Of a stretch of 64,000 bases of DNA, positions 33,096 through 45,285 are shown in pieces. Below the pieces are notes generated by a model that was not told where the DNA came from, did not search any database, and worked only from the letters and a program-made list of their open reading frames with translations. Source of the DNA: Xanthoparmelia taractica. Lineage: Eukaryota > Ascomycota > Lecanoromycetes > Lecanorales > Parmeliaceae. The translations under genes were made by a program, and so were the position numbers. The stretch covers positions 62,001-126,000 of the forward strand of contig JANQBS010000094.1 in the NCBI GenBank assembly GCA_033085395.1, written 5' to 3'. Each line of letters opens with the position of its first letter. Position 1 is the stretch's first letter.

Positions 33096-36000
33096 ATGGA
33101 AACCAAGGCTGTTGATGAGCAGGTCCGCGTGGGGGCGGAAATCACAGAAAGTGGAAAAAGTCTCTATACAAACAAAGACAGTAACTATATACGCCGACCT
33201 TCGCCGCTGTCTTCCATTGGGGCTTCTTTGTTGGACAGCGGTCGCAAGCAGGATGGCTCGCTTTCGGAGAAGGCTGCTGGCAATGGAACCATTGTCAGCG
33301 CCCATGGAGGAGCCAGTATTGGTATTAAGAAGACGGCTGTTCTCATGGAAGTGCAAGCTGATCATCAGAGTAGCTGATGCGACGAACGATGAATCGTCAA
33401 ATGGGCAATTGCCTAATGATCCCGAAGAAGAGGAGACTACCCCTCGAGACAAGCATATACCATACGGAGAGGAACGCAATACAGACACGGGAAAGCTAGA
33501 TAACCATTCCATTATTCCCGATTATCCCTTTCTGCGTGGCATTCTCAAACAAATAAATACAACTACTTTGAATCCTGAGTATGGTGAGAAAATAGCACCT
33601 CTTCAAGAACGGATCAAGAAAGGCGCCAGGCTTGCCGTACAGCAAATGGAATACGTACGGCTCATGGAAGATAGGATAGAAAATGTGGAGAAAAGACTAC
33701 GGTTCATCGAGAACACAGGGGTAAAGCCTGAACCACCTCGTCCTCCGCCCGGATCGACAAACCAGCCCGCAGATTTGATTATGGGAATCAAGCGAATGAC
33801 CTTCCAAGAATATTTACCAACCAACCCAAAAAAAGGAAACAAAGACACAATTCTAGTTCTGCCTGTTCAGCATAAGCACCGACACGAATTCCCAGGGCAA
33901 TTGCCTTATCACCTCATCGATGTCGTTGTTAGCGGTATGAACCAGCCAGAGCGGCTGGGCAACGACCAGGTCACCAAGCCAGCAGTAGCTTCATTTGATC
34001 CTACTGCTCTCGGCCCTACTGTTTCTGATCGAAACTTGGCAGTTCACGATCTACCTTCTTATCAGCCTGAACGCATTCGCATCAATTCGACCCTATTGCT
34101 AAACGCCCTTAAGAAGATAACACAGACAAGATTCGACCTCGTAAACATCAATGACAACTACACATTGCAAGGCCAAGTCTTTCTGAGACCCTTCAAGTTA
34201 TTTGTGACCTACGACCAAGAGATCAGGGACGAAATCGATCGATTAGAGAAAATGCACATGCATGATAGCACACCAGATGCACCTAAGACAACCAAGAATG
34301 AGAGCCAAAACGCGTCCAGCCCGCCAATCACTGATGCAAATGTTCTTCTCGACGTAACAGAGTATTCAAGCCGCGATCACTCGGACAGCTTTACAGATGA
34401 CAAGTCTCAGAACGCCGCAGTGGATTCCCCTATGGACGAAATACAAGAGGAACTTGAATCGAAAAGATGTCTCCAAGAGCTGCTGGTAGTAAGAGAGTTG
34501 CTGGACAAAGATCTGAAATGGACATTCGACCTACGCAAACAGATCAAAGCTGGCTCTGCGCGGAGCATCGCCTTTCAAGACCTCTGGCATCTCTTTCCAA
34601 TCGGGAGTGAAATCGTCTCTAACAGTCTCAATGGGCCAAGTCAGACTTACCGCATTTGGAATGTCTCAGGGGGGAAGCCTTTTCTTTGCTCTAGATATGA
34701 TGCACAAATGGATCCCAAGGCAGCGTCGAATGAAAGTGACGTACCCAAATTTGAAATACTAAGCTGTTTCTATGGCTTTGATGGAAAGGAACTCGGTGCA
34801 TGTCAGCAATTGCATACCATCAAGTCATATGATGGCAACAAAGCGATCGCATCCCTGCCATGTTTCCCGATTATCTACTCGAAGCACTCCCGTGGGGTGG
34901 ACTTTCGCGACTTCTTCATCGGAAGAGGCAAACGATTTCTCGAGCTGACGCGCCAAGCAGAGGTCGTGCATAAGCGATATAACGGTCTGACTTTCGCCAT
35001 GGATGAGCTCCGAGAAGAGGTTAGACAGACTCCGCATATCTTGAGAATGCTAAACTGATCTGCCCAGGTCGATTCCGAGGTCATCGTAGATGTTGGTTTG
35101 GCTGTGTTAAAGAACAATGTGACTATACAATTTGGTGTCACCCAAGAGCTGCCATCAGATCCGCGCGAAACAATAGAGTTGCTGGACCCCGCATGCCGGA
35201 GAGAAGGATGTTGCCAAAATACTTTCATTCATCTAGACTCCCTGGTAGACGATAAGCGCAGACAGAAATTGATGGAGAATAAAGGCTTTATGCGCGCCTT
35301 CATTGAGTCGGACAGCGAATTAACGGAAGAAGACTACCTAATTTGTCCCTGCTGGGTTTATGGCTACGTCCTGAGGAGTCGCAAATGGGTGAAGCTGGAT
35401 GTCAGTCTCATCGAGGATATCAAGGATCGCGGTAGCGGCTTCGACTCTCTGGTTCTCCCTAACGGGCACAAAGAGACGTTATTGGCGTTGGTCAACACTC
35501 ATTCTAAAGGCAAACAACTCGAGACTAGTCTCAAAGCAGACAAGCGGCAAATGGACCTCGTGCGTGGTAAAGGTAAGGGTTTGATCATCCTGCTACACGG
35601 CGAGCCTGGTGTTGGAAAATCATCCACCGCGGAATCTGTAGCAGAATTCCCACGCAGGCCACTGTTCCAAGTCACCTGCGGCGACATCGGCGAGTCTGCG
35701 GACGAGGTCGAGAGGAGGCTCGAGAACCACTTTCAGCTCGCTCACAAATGGGGCTGTGTCTTATTATTAGACGAAGCCGATGTGTTCCTTGAAGCGAGAA
35801 GCAAGACCGACCTAAAACGCAACGCAATCGTCTCGGTCTTTCTCAGAGTCCTCGAATACTACTCCGGCATCCTCTTCCTCACCACCAATCGCGTCGGAGC
35901 CTTTGACCAAGCTTTCCGCAGTCGCATCCACATGAGCCTCTTCTATCCCAGAATCGAGGAAGACGCCACCATCAAGATCTGGGAAATGAACATCGACCGC

Positions 36001-36363
36001 GCCCACGAGATCTGGGGCGACAAACTCTCCATCGACGAGGCCGATCGCAAGGGCATCCTCAAGTTCGCCTCCAAGCACTACAAGGAGCTGGCGGAGTCGG
36101 AGACCACGTGGAACGGCCGGCAGATCCGCAATGCCTTTCAGACCGCCATTGCCCTGGCCGAGTGGGATGCATATCAGGGCCAGCTGAAGTTCAAGTCGCC
36201 GGTCCCGTTGAAGCCGAGGCTCGAGTCGGAGCATTTTGAGCGGGTGGCCAAGGCGTCGAAGCATTTTGATGCGTATCTGAAGGAGACGCAGGTTGGGACC
36301 ATGGCCGATTTGGCCAGCAATAACCGTGAGCGGAGGGATGATTTTCGCGGGGTGGAATCTTAA
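33096..36363 (+). CDS. AAA+ ATPase with N-terminal DUF7025 domain
   Basis: Three exons (33096-33321, 33371-35019, 35068-36363) give 1,056 residues. The first junction (GTATTA to CAGAG) was chosen because it joins two good frames in phase; the alternative start at 33028 reads as low-quality, basic sequence. A coiled-coil-like stretch (RLMEDRIENVEKRLRFIE) precedes DUF7025 (HLFPIGSEIVS, FLCSRYDAQ, YDGNKAIASLPCFPI). A single AAA module follows: Walker A HGEPGVGKSS (about residue 805), Walker B VLLLDEADVF (about residue 860), a sensor-type LFLTTNRVGAFDQAFRSRIH with the arginine motif, and the C-terminal lid NGRQIRNAFQTAIALAEWDA. All catalytic motifs are intact. Members are numerous in Pezizomycotina and unassigned. 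A role as an unfoldase or remodeller is inference from the fold. Confidence 0.9.
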
Positions 36364-39300
36364 TTTGTACTAGGAGAAGAGGACAAGGAGCCATTGGGGA
36401 GTGAAAGAGACATTGTATTCCAGCGCTAGACAGTCTTATATAGAATATTGAACAGGAAAGTCCTCCAAATTTCTTCATCTACGACCTCATTTCTACCCTC
36501 CAATAAATCCCACTCTTGCATCACAACACGCGCTACAAAGCTCAGCTACCCTCCCCACCTTCCCCCAAAGCGAAGCAAAAAGACAAGAACGCTGCTATAG
36601 CTATCAAACCCCCATAAAGTCCACTCCACCCCCCGTGCAATCCAATCCATCAATTTAGCAAACAAGTCTCACTACCTACTACTCTCACGCCTCCATATCA
36701 TCACAAAAACCCGTATTCCATCCTCCATCACGACGTACGTGCACAAAAGCCCCACCTCTTCCCCCCCCCCTAAAACTTCTTCCGACGAGAAGGCAAGCAA
36801 TGAATTTCGAACCCCATCGCCATAGCTTCACCCCTTCCCCCCGGCCTCCGGGGTGGACGCGCTACGGAATCTCTACTATATACACAGCTTATCAGTGTAG
36901 CGACTCCCTGTTCGCCGCCGGCTCTTGAATTCACGATCTCAATCTCAATCCTAATCCCACTCCACCGCGGACTCGATCACCCGCTCCTCTCCTCTCCTCT
37001 CGTCTCCATCCTCCCCCGGCTCCTACTTTTTCTGCCCTATAGATCGAATTCACTTTCCGCCGGATATATAAAATAGTACTAGTTTCTGGGTAAGGGGAGG
37101 ATTGGTATAGGGTAGTATCCTGACCTTCCGGGAGTCTAGAGAATGCGGACCCATCTATCTATCTATCTATTTGTATATCTTTTCTTCCATCCACATATTT
37201 ATCCCTATATCAATTCATTCAATTATCCACCCATCTATCCGTTCCTCTATTCGTTCATCTATCCATGCATACATGTACCTTTCTATATTCTCGATAACCA
37301 GATACCAGATATCCAATCCAATACAGAATGAATGCAAGTACTCCAGTCCAGTGCCTTGAGCCACTGGCCGTGGTTGTGGTTGTGGGTTATCCATTTACTT
37401 ATTTTATATATGCACGGTAAAAAGACCCCGGGGGGGGGTTGAGGATGAATGGGAATTGGTATGGTGGAGGAAACTGCGACTGCGGATAAGGATGGATGGG
37501 GGGAAGGAAGGGGAAAGGACGTGATATGCGGATGGATGGACGATAGATTGAGAGTGAAATGCAGAATAGAGGTAAGTAGTTGGGTGTAGATGTGGATGGG
37601 GATGGGTTTGTGCGTGTAGTATGGAACGGGAAGGGACTAACGAAGCGGACTCGCAAGGGCATGGAGCGACAGCGAGTGCGCTTTACCTAGCTAATTAGCA
37701 GGTAGGCTCTCCAATATCTTTACCAAACCCAACCAAGCCAAAATGGATATCCGTCCAAAGAAACCCCACCCCATCTCATTCCATCCCATCCATCTCATCC
37801 ACACCACCCGCCCCCTCCCCACTCTCCCTCCTCCCCCACAGCAACGAATCCCACTCTCACTGTAATCCTATCTTACAAAGCAAGCCCATGAACGAGACAT
37901 GCACTTAAGAAAGCACGCAAAAAAAGCAAGCAAGCGACGAAGCAAGCATGAACGAAAACAGTACCGTTATCTGTCTATTCACAAATACTGCAGAAGCTGC
38001 AGAAGGAAGAGATGGTATGGAATGCATTGATGTGGTGTGATATGGTATGCTGTGACGAGAAGAGGCGAGAAAGGTTCCAACCAGATCCGACGCAGGCATG
38101 CACGCAGGTACGCAGCATCGTCCGTGCGAAAAACGAGAGGCAACGAAGAAAGAAGAAAGGACTGAAGGAAAGAAAGGAAACAGAGAAAAAAAGGGAAAAA
38201 GGAAGAAAAAAGGTTAGCTCGTTATACCGTGCCTACAATCCGGGCCAGTTGGGTTGATGAGATCGGATTCATAAATCCTAGCCAGATCATTCTGTCCCGC
38301 ACTTCTTCCCATTTCCGCCCTCCGCCCCCCAACACTTCGTCTAGACTCCAAACGCAGATCTTCAACTCAACGAAACCACCCCTCCAACCAACCCCTTCCC
38401 TCCTACCCCCTCCCCCCGTTAACCCAAACCGCAGACTCCCGGTTCCCCCCTTCTCCTACTACCACCTAGGCGCCCTGGTCCGTATCCGACGACCCAGTCC
38501 ACGGCTGTCCAATTTTCGACGGTGCTGCATTGATAACATGGGGTCTAGGCGCGTTGTCCTTTTCATGTTCGTATTCCGAGGCGGCGATTGCCGCGGCGGC
38601 TTTTATTAACTTAGAATTTCCTATAGAGGGTGGAGGCGGGGGTGATGCAGATTTTTGTTGACGCTGGGGGGGGGGGAAGGTGGAAAAGGGGGGGGTTGTA
38701 GTAAGTGGTTCGATGAGAAATCGAGAAGAGGGTGTGGGGAGGAGAGAGTGGATGCGGTAAGCGAGACTGAACAATACTTATTGAAGTGAGGGGTTGAGGG
38801 TGTGTGGTGAGTTGTGGTTGTATGTGGGAGAGATTTGGGTTGGAAGAGGACGACACTATTCTTGAGGAAGAGAAAAGTGGGGGCGCAGCATCTATATAGG
38901 AAAGCACAGTGTCGTGCACAGTCCGCCGTCAGAGAAGTCGTATCACAATACCTGTCCTCAGCTGAATTATGAAACAAGACGCAGCCACGCGCCAGCATTG
39001 CGTGCTCCGAGTCGAACAAAAAAATAGCAAGAAGGGCGACACGTTGCAAGCTTCATAGAAGAAAAAACGCGAGAAATAATGCAAAAAAAGGCAGGTTCGC
39101 GAGGTCCGGGCTGAGTCACTCGCGGCTTAGAAGTTGTACAGCTTCGGTGACTTTCGCAAGAGGACCACACGTCCATCGCGATTTCGCCCCTCTGGCTTCA
39201 GAATGAACGTATCTGGAGACAACCTTGTTGGGTACAGAGATCCCCGTATAAATGTCAACTCCATTTCGGATGGTCAAGTCTGATCGGAAGAATGAATTGT

Positions 39301-39638
39301 TAGGATGGTGGAATCTTGATTTCTAGTGCTTTGAGGAAATAATTGTGTTAGGGATAGCTGCTGCGGCTCAGAGATAACAAACCAGCCCCATCCATCGTCT
39401 CATGGGGCGAGTTCTTGTAGAGCACTGTCTCAATCATCGTTCCCGCTGCGCTCATGAGCTGGGGTCAAGGGGACAGAATCTACAACATGATACGCTGTTT
39501 TGGCCCTCGAATCCTCTTGTCTTTCTATCGCTTGATCCAAGGATAGCTTGCACATCCACAACAGAATTACCGCGAGAAGTTTGCTGTGTCTGCGATCGTG
39601 TTATTCAGCGTCGAGAGGATTTCCAGAGCTCTGACCGA
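36364..39638. other. 3.3 kb gene-poor stretch with simple repeats
   Basis: No gene recognised on either strand. It contains a TATC-type microsatellite (37152-37170), pyrimidine- or purine-rich tracts and many short frames without domains. Part is the 3' flank of the AAA gene. The degraded sulfotransferase-like gene begins at its right end. Confidence 0.5.
37152..37170. repeat. (ATCT)n microsatellite
   Basis: Four to five ATCT units in tandem, followed by a looser AT/TC-rich zone to about 37,270. Non-coding. Confidence 0.8.
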
Positions 39639-40400
39639 CTATCGCCTCACCCATCCCACCGCAAGCAAACCTACCCAAGTCGACACGGCGACCAATGCCA
39701 GATTCCTCAGTGTAAGCGACATACTGCGCTTTTCGAAGTCCTTGAATTTCTCTGCCAGCGTAGCTCCCATTGAGTCTCGGAACGGTACTCCGGGCTTTTC
39801 TTTGTCTGGGAAGTCGCATAATGGGCCTTAGCCATCTTCAAGCCAGAAGTTCAGTAATCTATCCTTTGGACACACCCGCCTGACATGCTCATAATGTTCT
39901 CTTTAGATTGTTTTAGCAATCTTTTGCAGCTCTTCTCTGTTTTCAGTCCGACAGAAGCCTTTGCGTTCTCTGTAGACATAGTTGAAAATGGTAGCGGTAG
40001 GCCAAATGAGCTGCGTGTCGAGGATCCGTAGGACACCAAGGACAGAGTAATACATTTCCTGGATCCAAGACCCAAAAAAAATTCTATTCCAGCGCTCTAC
40101 GTCTCATTCCACAAGCACAATTTTTGCTTCCGGGTAAGCTTTCATGGCTTCTTCCGCGAAGCAGATGGCCGGTGTGTGCGTCACAGGCCAATAACTCAAC
40201 CAATCATCCCAGTCATCTCGAGTGAATTGGGGATCACGTTTATGGTATTTCGCCTCGAAAGCGCGGATCCATTTGGCGCAATCGTCGATGTTGTAAAGTG
40301 GTTTGTATCCATGAAAGGTGGGCTTGACAACCAAGAGATTCCAATACAGCTCGCATTGCTATTACCGGTCAGACGGAGTCGTCCATTACAAGGTTTTGCC
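39639..40400 (-). pseudogene. Decayed fungal sulfotransferase-like P-loop gene
   Basis: The minus strand carries a recognisable body of the fungal sulfotransferase-like family: AMRAVLESLGC in one frame, then a frame change and DDCAKWIRAFEAKYHKRD, FTRDDWDDWLSYWPV, CFAEEAMKAYPEAKIVLVE. The latter frame continues through three in-frame stops (40104-40106 TGA, 39903-39905 TAA, 39828-39830 TAA) with DVERWNRIFFGSW, RLLNFWLEDG and GVPFRDSMG. It closes with a C-terminal hydrophobic helix (LALVAVSTWVGLLAVGW) and a stop at 39639-39641. The TGA replaces an expected Arg (CGA to TGA), as C-to-T mutation would. The N-terminal nucleotide-binding loop is scrambled. Not functional as a full-length enzyme. Confidence 0.78.
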
Positions 40401-41567
40401 CGAGTAAAACTTGTTTGTCTTATGAAACAGAGAGGTGGACAGGGATCAGACGTCCTCATCGTCCGGGTTCTGCGCATTGCCAAATATAAAAATTTCACCA
40501 AGACTATGCGAGGATCCTTCGTGTAGGAACAGTCATGTCGTCTTCGGACTCGAGCCTTTTTTCGGGCTTCTCAGCAGTTTGTGAGACTTCTTGTTAAAGC
40601 TAACTTTTTACAGCTGCAGGACGTATAATGTGAGGACATTGACGCTGCGGTCGAGCATCCTAATGGTCCGGTCAGTATGATTAGTAAATACCAGGACGGA
40701 CGTCTACGGTGTTACGCGTTAAAGGATTACTGATCTCTATCCCAATAGGATAAGCTGCCCCTGCCCCACCGTCCCGAGATGGGATGATTACCTAGTCAAT
40801 CTTATGCAACACAACCTGAATTTTGACAGTGTCCAAGACAAAGCCGGGGTACAGCATTGGCTAGTCATAATTGATTTGCTCGGCCTCAACGGTCCCCCAA
40901 TGGCTAGCAGAGCGTAGGATTGGGGGCTTGGCCCTAAGACTAATATATAAATCACACTAGTGCATCAGCGCTGGGACAGGCGACAAGGTGCACAATGCAT
41001 GTTAATCCAGCACATCACTCAAGGAGACGCATATCTATCCTACTCATGCCAGCGGCTACTGCTTACATTCGGAGTCTGGTCCTGCATGAATGTAGGAATC
41101 CACAGATGCCGGTAATGAGGAGTATAATATGATGTGCATGCATTGGTGTTCTGTACCCTACCTTAGGCTCCGTCCGCATAAGCTTGTTTCCTGTACGAAG
41201 TAACAGATGATGCAATACAACAGGGACCCTTGTTCCTGGTAATTGGTTTCAGGGTCCGATAATAAACAATGTTTATTACCTTAGCTCGCATCATATGAGT
41301 CACAGATAATGGTGTTCAGATCAGTCCCATACCATTAATGTACCAATACCTTACTTAGTACTTAAGGTACCTTAGAATCGGTTGATATGATACCAGTTAC
41401 CACTGTCAGGGTGTATTAACAAAACATATGTATGAAATCCCAGTGTTCGAGTACAACATCACCCCTCGCCGCCAAGTCGTAGCCAAGCAGCCAAGAAGAT
41501 CAGACCGGCTATCCGCTCAAATATCAAACCCCTTCTCTTACAATCCCATATCTCTCACACTGCCACA
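40401..41567. other. Intergenic region upstream of phospholipase D
   Basis: 1.2 kb between the decayed sulfotransferase-like gene and PLD. It holds the PLD promoter and whatever is left of the pseudogene's 5' end. No other gene recognised. Confidence 0.5.
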
Positions 41568-44380
41568 ATGTCTTCAACGACCGATAGCTCGGAGAAAGGG
41601 TCACTCAAGGACAGAATGAAAGATCACAACCTCTTCCCCGACCTCCGTCACCAAATGAAAGGTACGTGGGGCAGCACGCTATCTTTAAACCCCGCCATAC
41701 AACTGACAATCCATCCCACCACCAGAAACCCACCTCTATGATGCCAAGAAAGGCTTCTACCACTTCAAGAGCAAGGTCGGCAAATTCGGGAACCTCATAA
41801 ATCCCAACCATCGCCACGACGAAGAGCACGAGAAACAGACAGACGCCAAGCGCACTCGCGTGGCCGAAAGCCATCGGTACGAATCTTTCGCTCCGGAAAG
41901 GGATGGGAATAAGATCAAGTGGTACGTCGACGGACGGGACTACTTCTGGGCGGTATCCGTGGCGCTGGAGAAGGCACAGGAGGTCATCTACATTGAGGAT
42001 TGGTGGTTGAGTCCAGAACTCTTCCTGCGGAGACCGCCCTACTACAATCAGGAATGGAGGTTAGACCAGGTGCTAAAGAGGAGGGCCGAGGCTGGGGTCA
42101 AAATCTACATCATCGTGTACAAGGAAATTGCCGCGGCTATATCGTGCAACAGCGCTCACACCAAGCACGCTCTGCATGCTCTGTGCCCACCAGGGACCAA
42201 GGGTCATGGCAACATCTCAGTCATGAGGCATCCGGATCACAACGTATTTGAAAATGCGGGGGATATGACCTTCTATTGGGCGCATCACGAAAAATTCATC
42301 GTCATTGACTACGCTCTGGCTTTCATTGGGGGATTGGACTTGTGCTTTGGGCGATGGGATGACCGCCAGCATCCTTTGGCAGATGTGCATCCCGCCGGAG
42401 TGCGGAACGAGGTCTTCCCGGGTCAGGATTTCAACAACAATCGCATCATGGACTTTAAGACCGTTGAGGATTGGAAGTCGAATGAGCTAAGCAAGGCTGA
42501 GTACGGGCGTATGCCATGGCACGATGTGGCCATGGGACTCATCGGCGACTGCGTCTATGATATTGCCGAACATTTTGTTCTGCGATGGAACTTTGTCAAG
42601 CGTGACAAATACAAGCGAAACTCGAGCTACGACTGGCTGGTCATGCAGGGACGGGAGGGTGAGAACGAAGATCTGATAGCCGTTCAGCGGCCCAAATTCC
42701 CTGTTGGTGACTACGTCAAGCATCCGATGGCCCCGCTAGAGACCAAGCCGTGGGCGCATGAACATCCGGGAACGGTACATGCTCAGGTTGTTCGAAGTAG
42801 TTGTGATTGGAGCAGTGGAATCTTGGTGGAACACAGCATTCAGAACGCGTACTCGGAAGTTATCAGGAATGCCCAGCATTTTGTCTACATCGAAAACCAA
42901 TTCTTCATCACCGCTACAGGCGAAGAGCAAGCACCTATCCACAATACCATAGGCCGAGCTATCGTAGATGCTTGTGTTAGAGCTGGGAAAGAAGGTAGAA
43001 AATTCAGAGTCATCATTTTGATCCCAGCGATACCAGGGTTTGCAGGCGACCTGAGAGATGATGCGGCTGCGGGCACACGAGCTATCATGGACTACCAATA
43101 CAAATCATTGCACCGGGGGGAGCATTCAATATGCGGTCAGATAGAAGCCCAAGGCGTCAACCCAAAAGATCACATCTTCGTCTTTAATCTTAGATCTTTT
43201 GATCGCTTGAACAGAACACCCGCCATGGTCCAGCAGGAGGAGAAGTCAGGTGTCACGTATCAAGAAGTCCAACGAGCCAATGCCGAAGAGATTATGGGTG
43301 GTGGCGCTCCCAGCAGCGTTGATTCTGGGCGGCGGCGGGACAAGTTCAAGATCGACGGCCACGATGATAGTGGCGATGAAGAGAAAGAGAGGAATATGGA
43401 CCGGAAGCGAAGGTTCGAGGCTTCCCGTGAAGAAGCTGGTCTAGGAGAGAAGACATCCACCCAACAGGATTCCATCGCACGAACTGCCATGCTTAATGGA
43501 GGAAAGGTCTCGGAGCAGGAATGGGAAGGCGATCTCGAAAGCGAAAAGGAGAACTTTGTACAAGAAGAGCTGTATATTCACGGGAAGCTGCTGATTGTCG
43601 ATGACCGGGTTGTGATCTGTGGCAGCTCGAATATCAACGACAGAGTAAGTCCTCTCTCTTTCTTGGAACACTGCCCCAGCTGATCAACGCAGTCTCAACT
43701 TGGCATTCACGACAGCGAACTCTCCATCGTCATGGAAGATCAAAACTTCCTCGATAGTACCATGGACGGCCAACCGTATAAAGCAGGCCACCACGCAGCC
43801 ACGCTGCGCCGGCTACTCTGGCGTGAGCATCTCGGCCTTCTCCCCGCCCAGAAGCTCGACGCATCAGAAGACCCAAACGCTCAGCCCCCAGATGTGTGCC
43901 CCAACGACATCATGGAAGGCCTAGAGTATGAGTTTGTAGCCGATCCGTTGAGCGACCAAGTCTGGGATATGTGGACCGGTAACGCAACGAGGAATACGGA
44001 CATGTTCCGACATCTCTTCCGTGCGGACCCGGACGATAACAGTAAGCCCCCCCCTCCCTCCCTCCCTTCCTTCCTTCCTTCCTTCCTTCCTTCCTTCCTT
44101 CCCCTCTTCTTTCCACCTCGGTCAACGAAACTCAACCCTAACCTTCTCCCCACCCAAAACAGTAAAAACATTCGCCGACTACCAATCCTTCATCCCAAAA
44201 CACGACAAGTACAAACAAGGCCACCTCCACGACCCCTTTATGCCCCCACAGGAAGTCCGGCAGAAGCTCGACCAGATCAAGGGCCATTTAGTCTGGATGC
44301 CGTTGGACTTTTTAAAGGATGCCGAGATGGCGGAGAAGGGCTTGCAGGTCAATGCCTACACCGAGAGTATCTACACGTGA
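41568..44380 (+). CDS. SPO14: Phospholipase D, Spo14/PLD1 type
   Basis: Hydrolyses phosphatidylcholine to phosphatidic acid and choline. Exons 41568-41661, 41726-43644, 43693-44041 and 44163-44380 give 859 residues. Both catalytic HxKxxxxD motifs are intact: HHEKFIVIDYALAFIGGLDL and IHGKLLIVDDRVVICGSSNI, the second completed across the second intron as NDRSQLGIHDSELS. Other family blocks are YIEDWWLSPELFLRRPPY, YIENQFFI and HLVWMPLDFL near the end. No PX or PH domain precedes the catalytic region, so the protein is shorter than yeast Spo14, as in several filamentous fungi. The region between the two halves (about 43,280-43,540) is charged and probably disordered. The third intron carries a long CCCT/CCTT microsatellite that starts just after the donor site. 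Confidence 0.94.
44047..44110 (+). repeat. CCCT/CCTT microsatellite in PLD intron 3
   Basis: A C run passes into CCCT and then about ten CCTT units. It begins five bases past the splice donor GTAAG, so it forms nearly all of the first half of this 121-nt intron. Confidence 0.9.
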
Positions 44381-44993
44381 GCTTGGAATAGATGACCCGA
44401 AAAGGTTGGGAGCCCAAATGCTCAATGAGGGAATGCCGTAACGGGCATATCCCATCAAGGAGAGCGTGAACTAACCCGATTCAGAAGATCAAGGTCAAGG
44501 GAAGGGGTGGGCAAGGGGGGCCCAATGGATATTATAGTTTATCCTATAGCTATAGCCCTAGAGCGCATGCGCGAAATACCACGCTTAGGCGTCTCTTATC
44601 CCTTTTGCTACATACAGTATTAATTTCCCACAGCCCTTTATTTTTATTTTTTTATTTTTATTTTTTTTTGACAAATATTATATCCGTCGTTCTTGCTTAT
44701 CAATCCCAGTATACGTGCCGCGGAGAAATACGGTATAGTACGGCAATATCATAGCAATATCGTAGCAATAGTAATAGCACAAGCACAAGTAAGCCCACCT
44801 TACCTTACTACCTTACACCACTCCACCTATTTATACAATCCACTTAGTTCCCGAACAATGCCCAAATTTTCCCCTCCCTCTGCGTCAGAAAGAAGAAGAC
44901 GAAGGTATACTTCTTGAACATGGCATGACTTAGCTTTCGATTATTTCGTTTACATGTTCGACGCTGCTTGCGTTAACATTTCATTGATGTAGA

Positions 44994-45028
44994 TAGAATA
45001 GAATAGAATAGAACAGAACAGAACAGAA
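44994..45028. repeat. (AGAAT/AGAAC)n pentanucleotide repeat
   Basis: About seven pentamer units; the last few differ by T to C. Non-coding. Confidence 0.8.
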
Positions 45029-45127
45029 GGGGACAAGTGGGAAAAAATGGACGCTGGACGCCCCTTTATATTGATTTACTTGAGGCATATACTCCTCTTC
45101 CACTTCCTCTTCTGTTCTGCTCCCAAT

Positions 45128-45285
45128 CTCCGTCTTCTTCTCTTCTCTTTCTTTTTTTTTTTTTCTTCTTCTTTTTCTTTTAATTTTTTCTCTCCCTCTC
45201 TCTCCCCCCGACCCCCAATCTCTATTCCTCTCTCATCCCCTCTCTTCCTCTCCCTTTCTCTTTCTCTTCTTCACCTTTCCCATCC
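45128..45285 (+). repeat. Polypyrimidine (C/T) tract
   Basis: About 160 bases almost entirely C and T on the plus strand, including runs of T and CTCT. It could be a long pyrimidine-rich 5' leader of an unrecognised gene, but no coding frame follows. Confidence 0.7.

Noticed and set aside
33028..33370. Longer start for the AAA gene at 33028 in the main frame
   Set aside because: The added residues are basic and Arg/Leu-rich like an out-of-frame reading, whereas the 33096 frame reads like real coding sequence and joins in phase through a 49-nt intron.
43881..44171. Minus-strand frames with KEGRKEGRKEG repeats
   Set aside because: They are translations of the CCTT microsatellite in a PLD intron.
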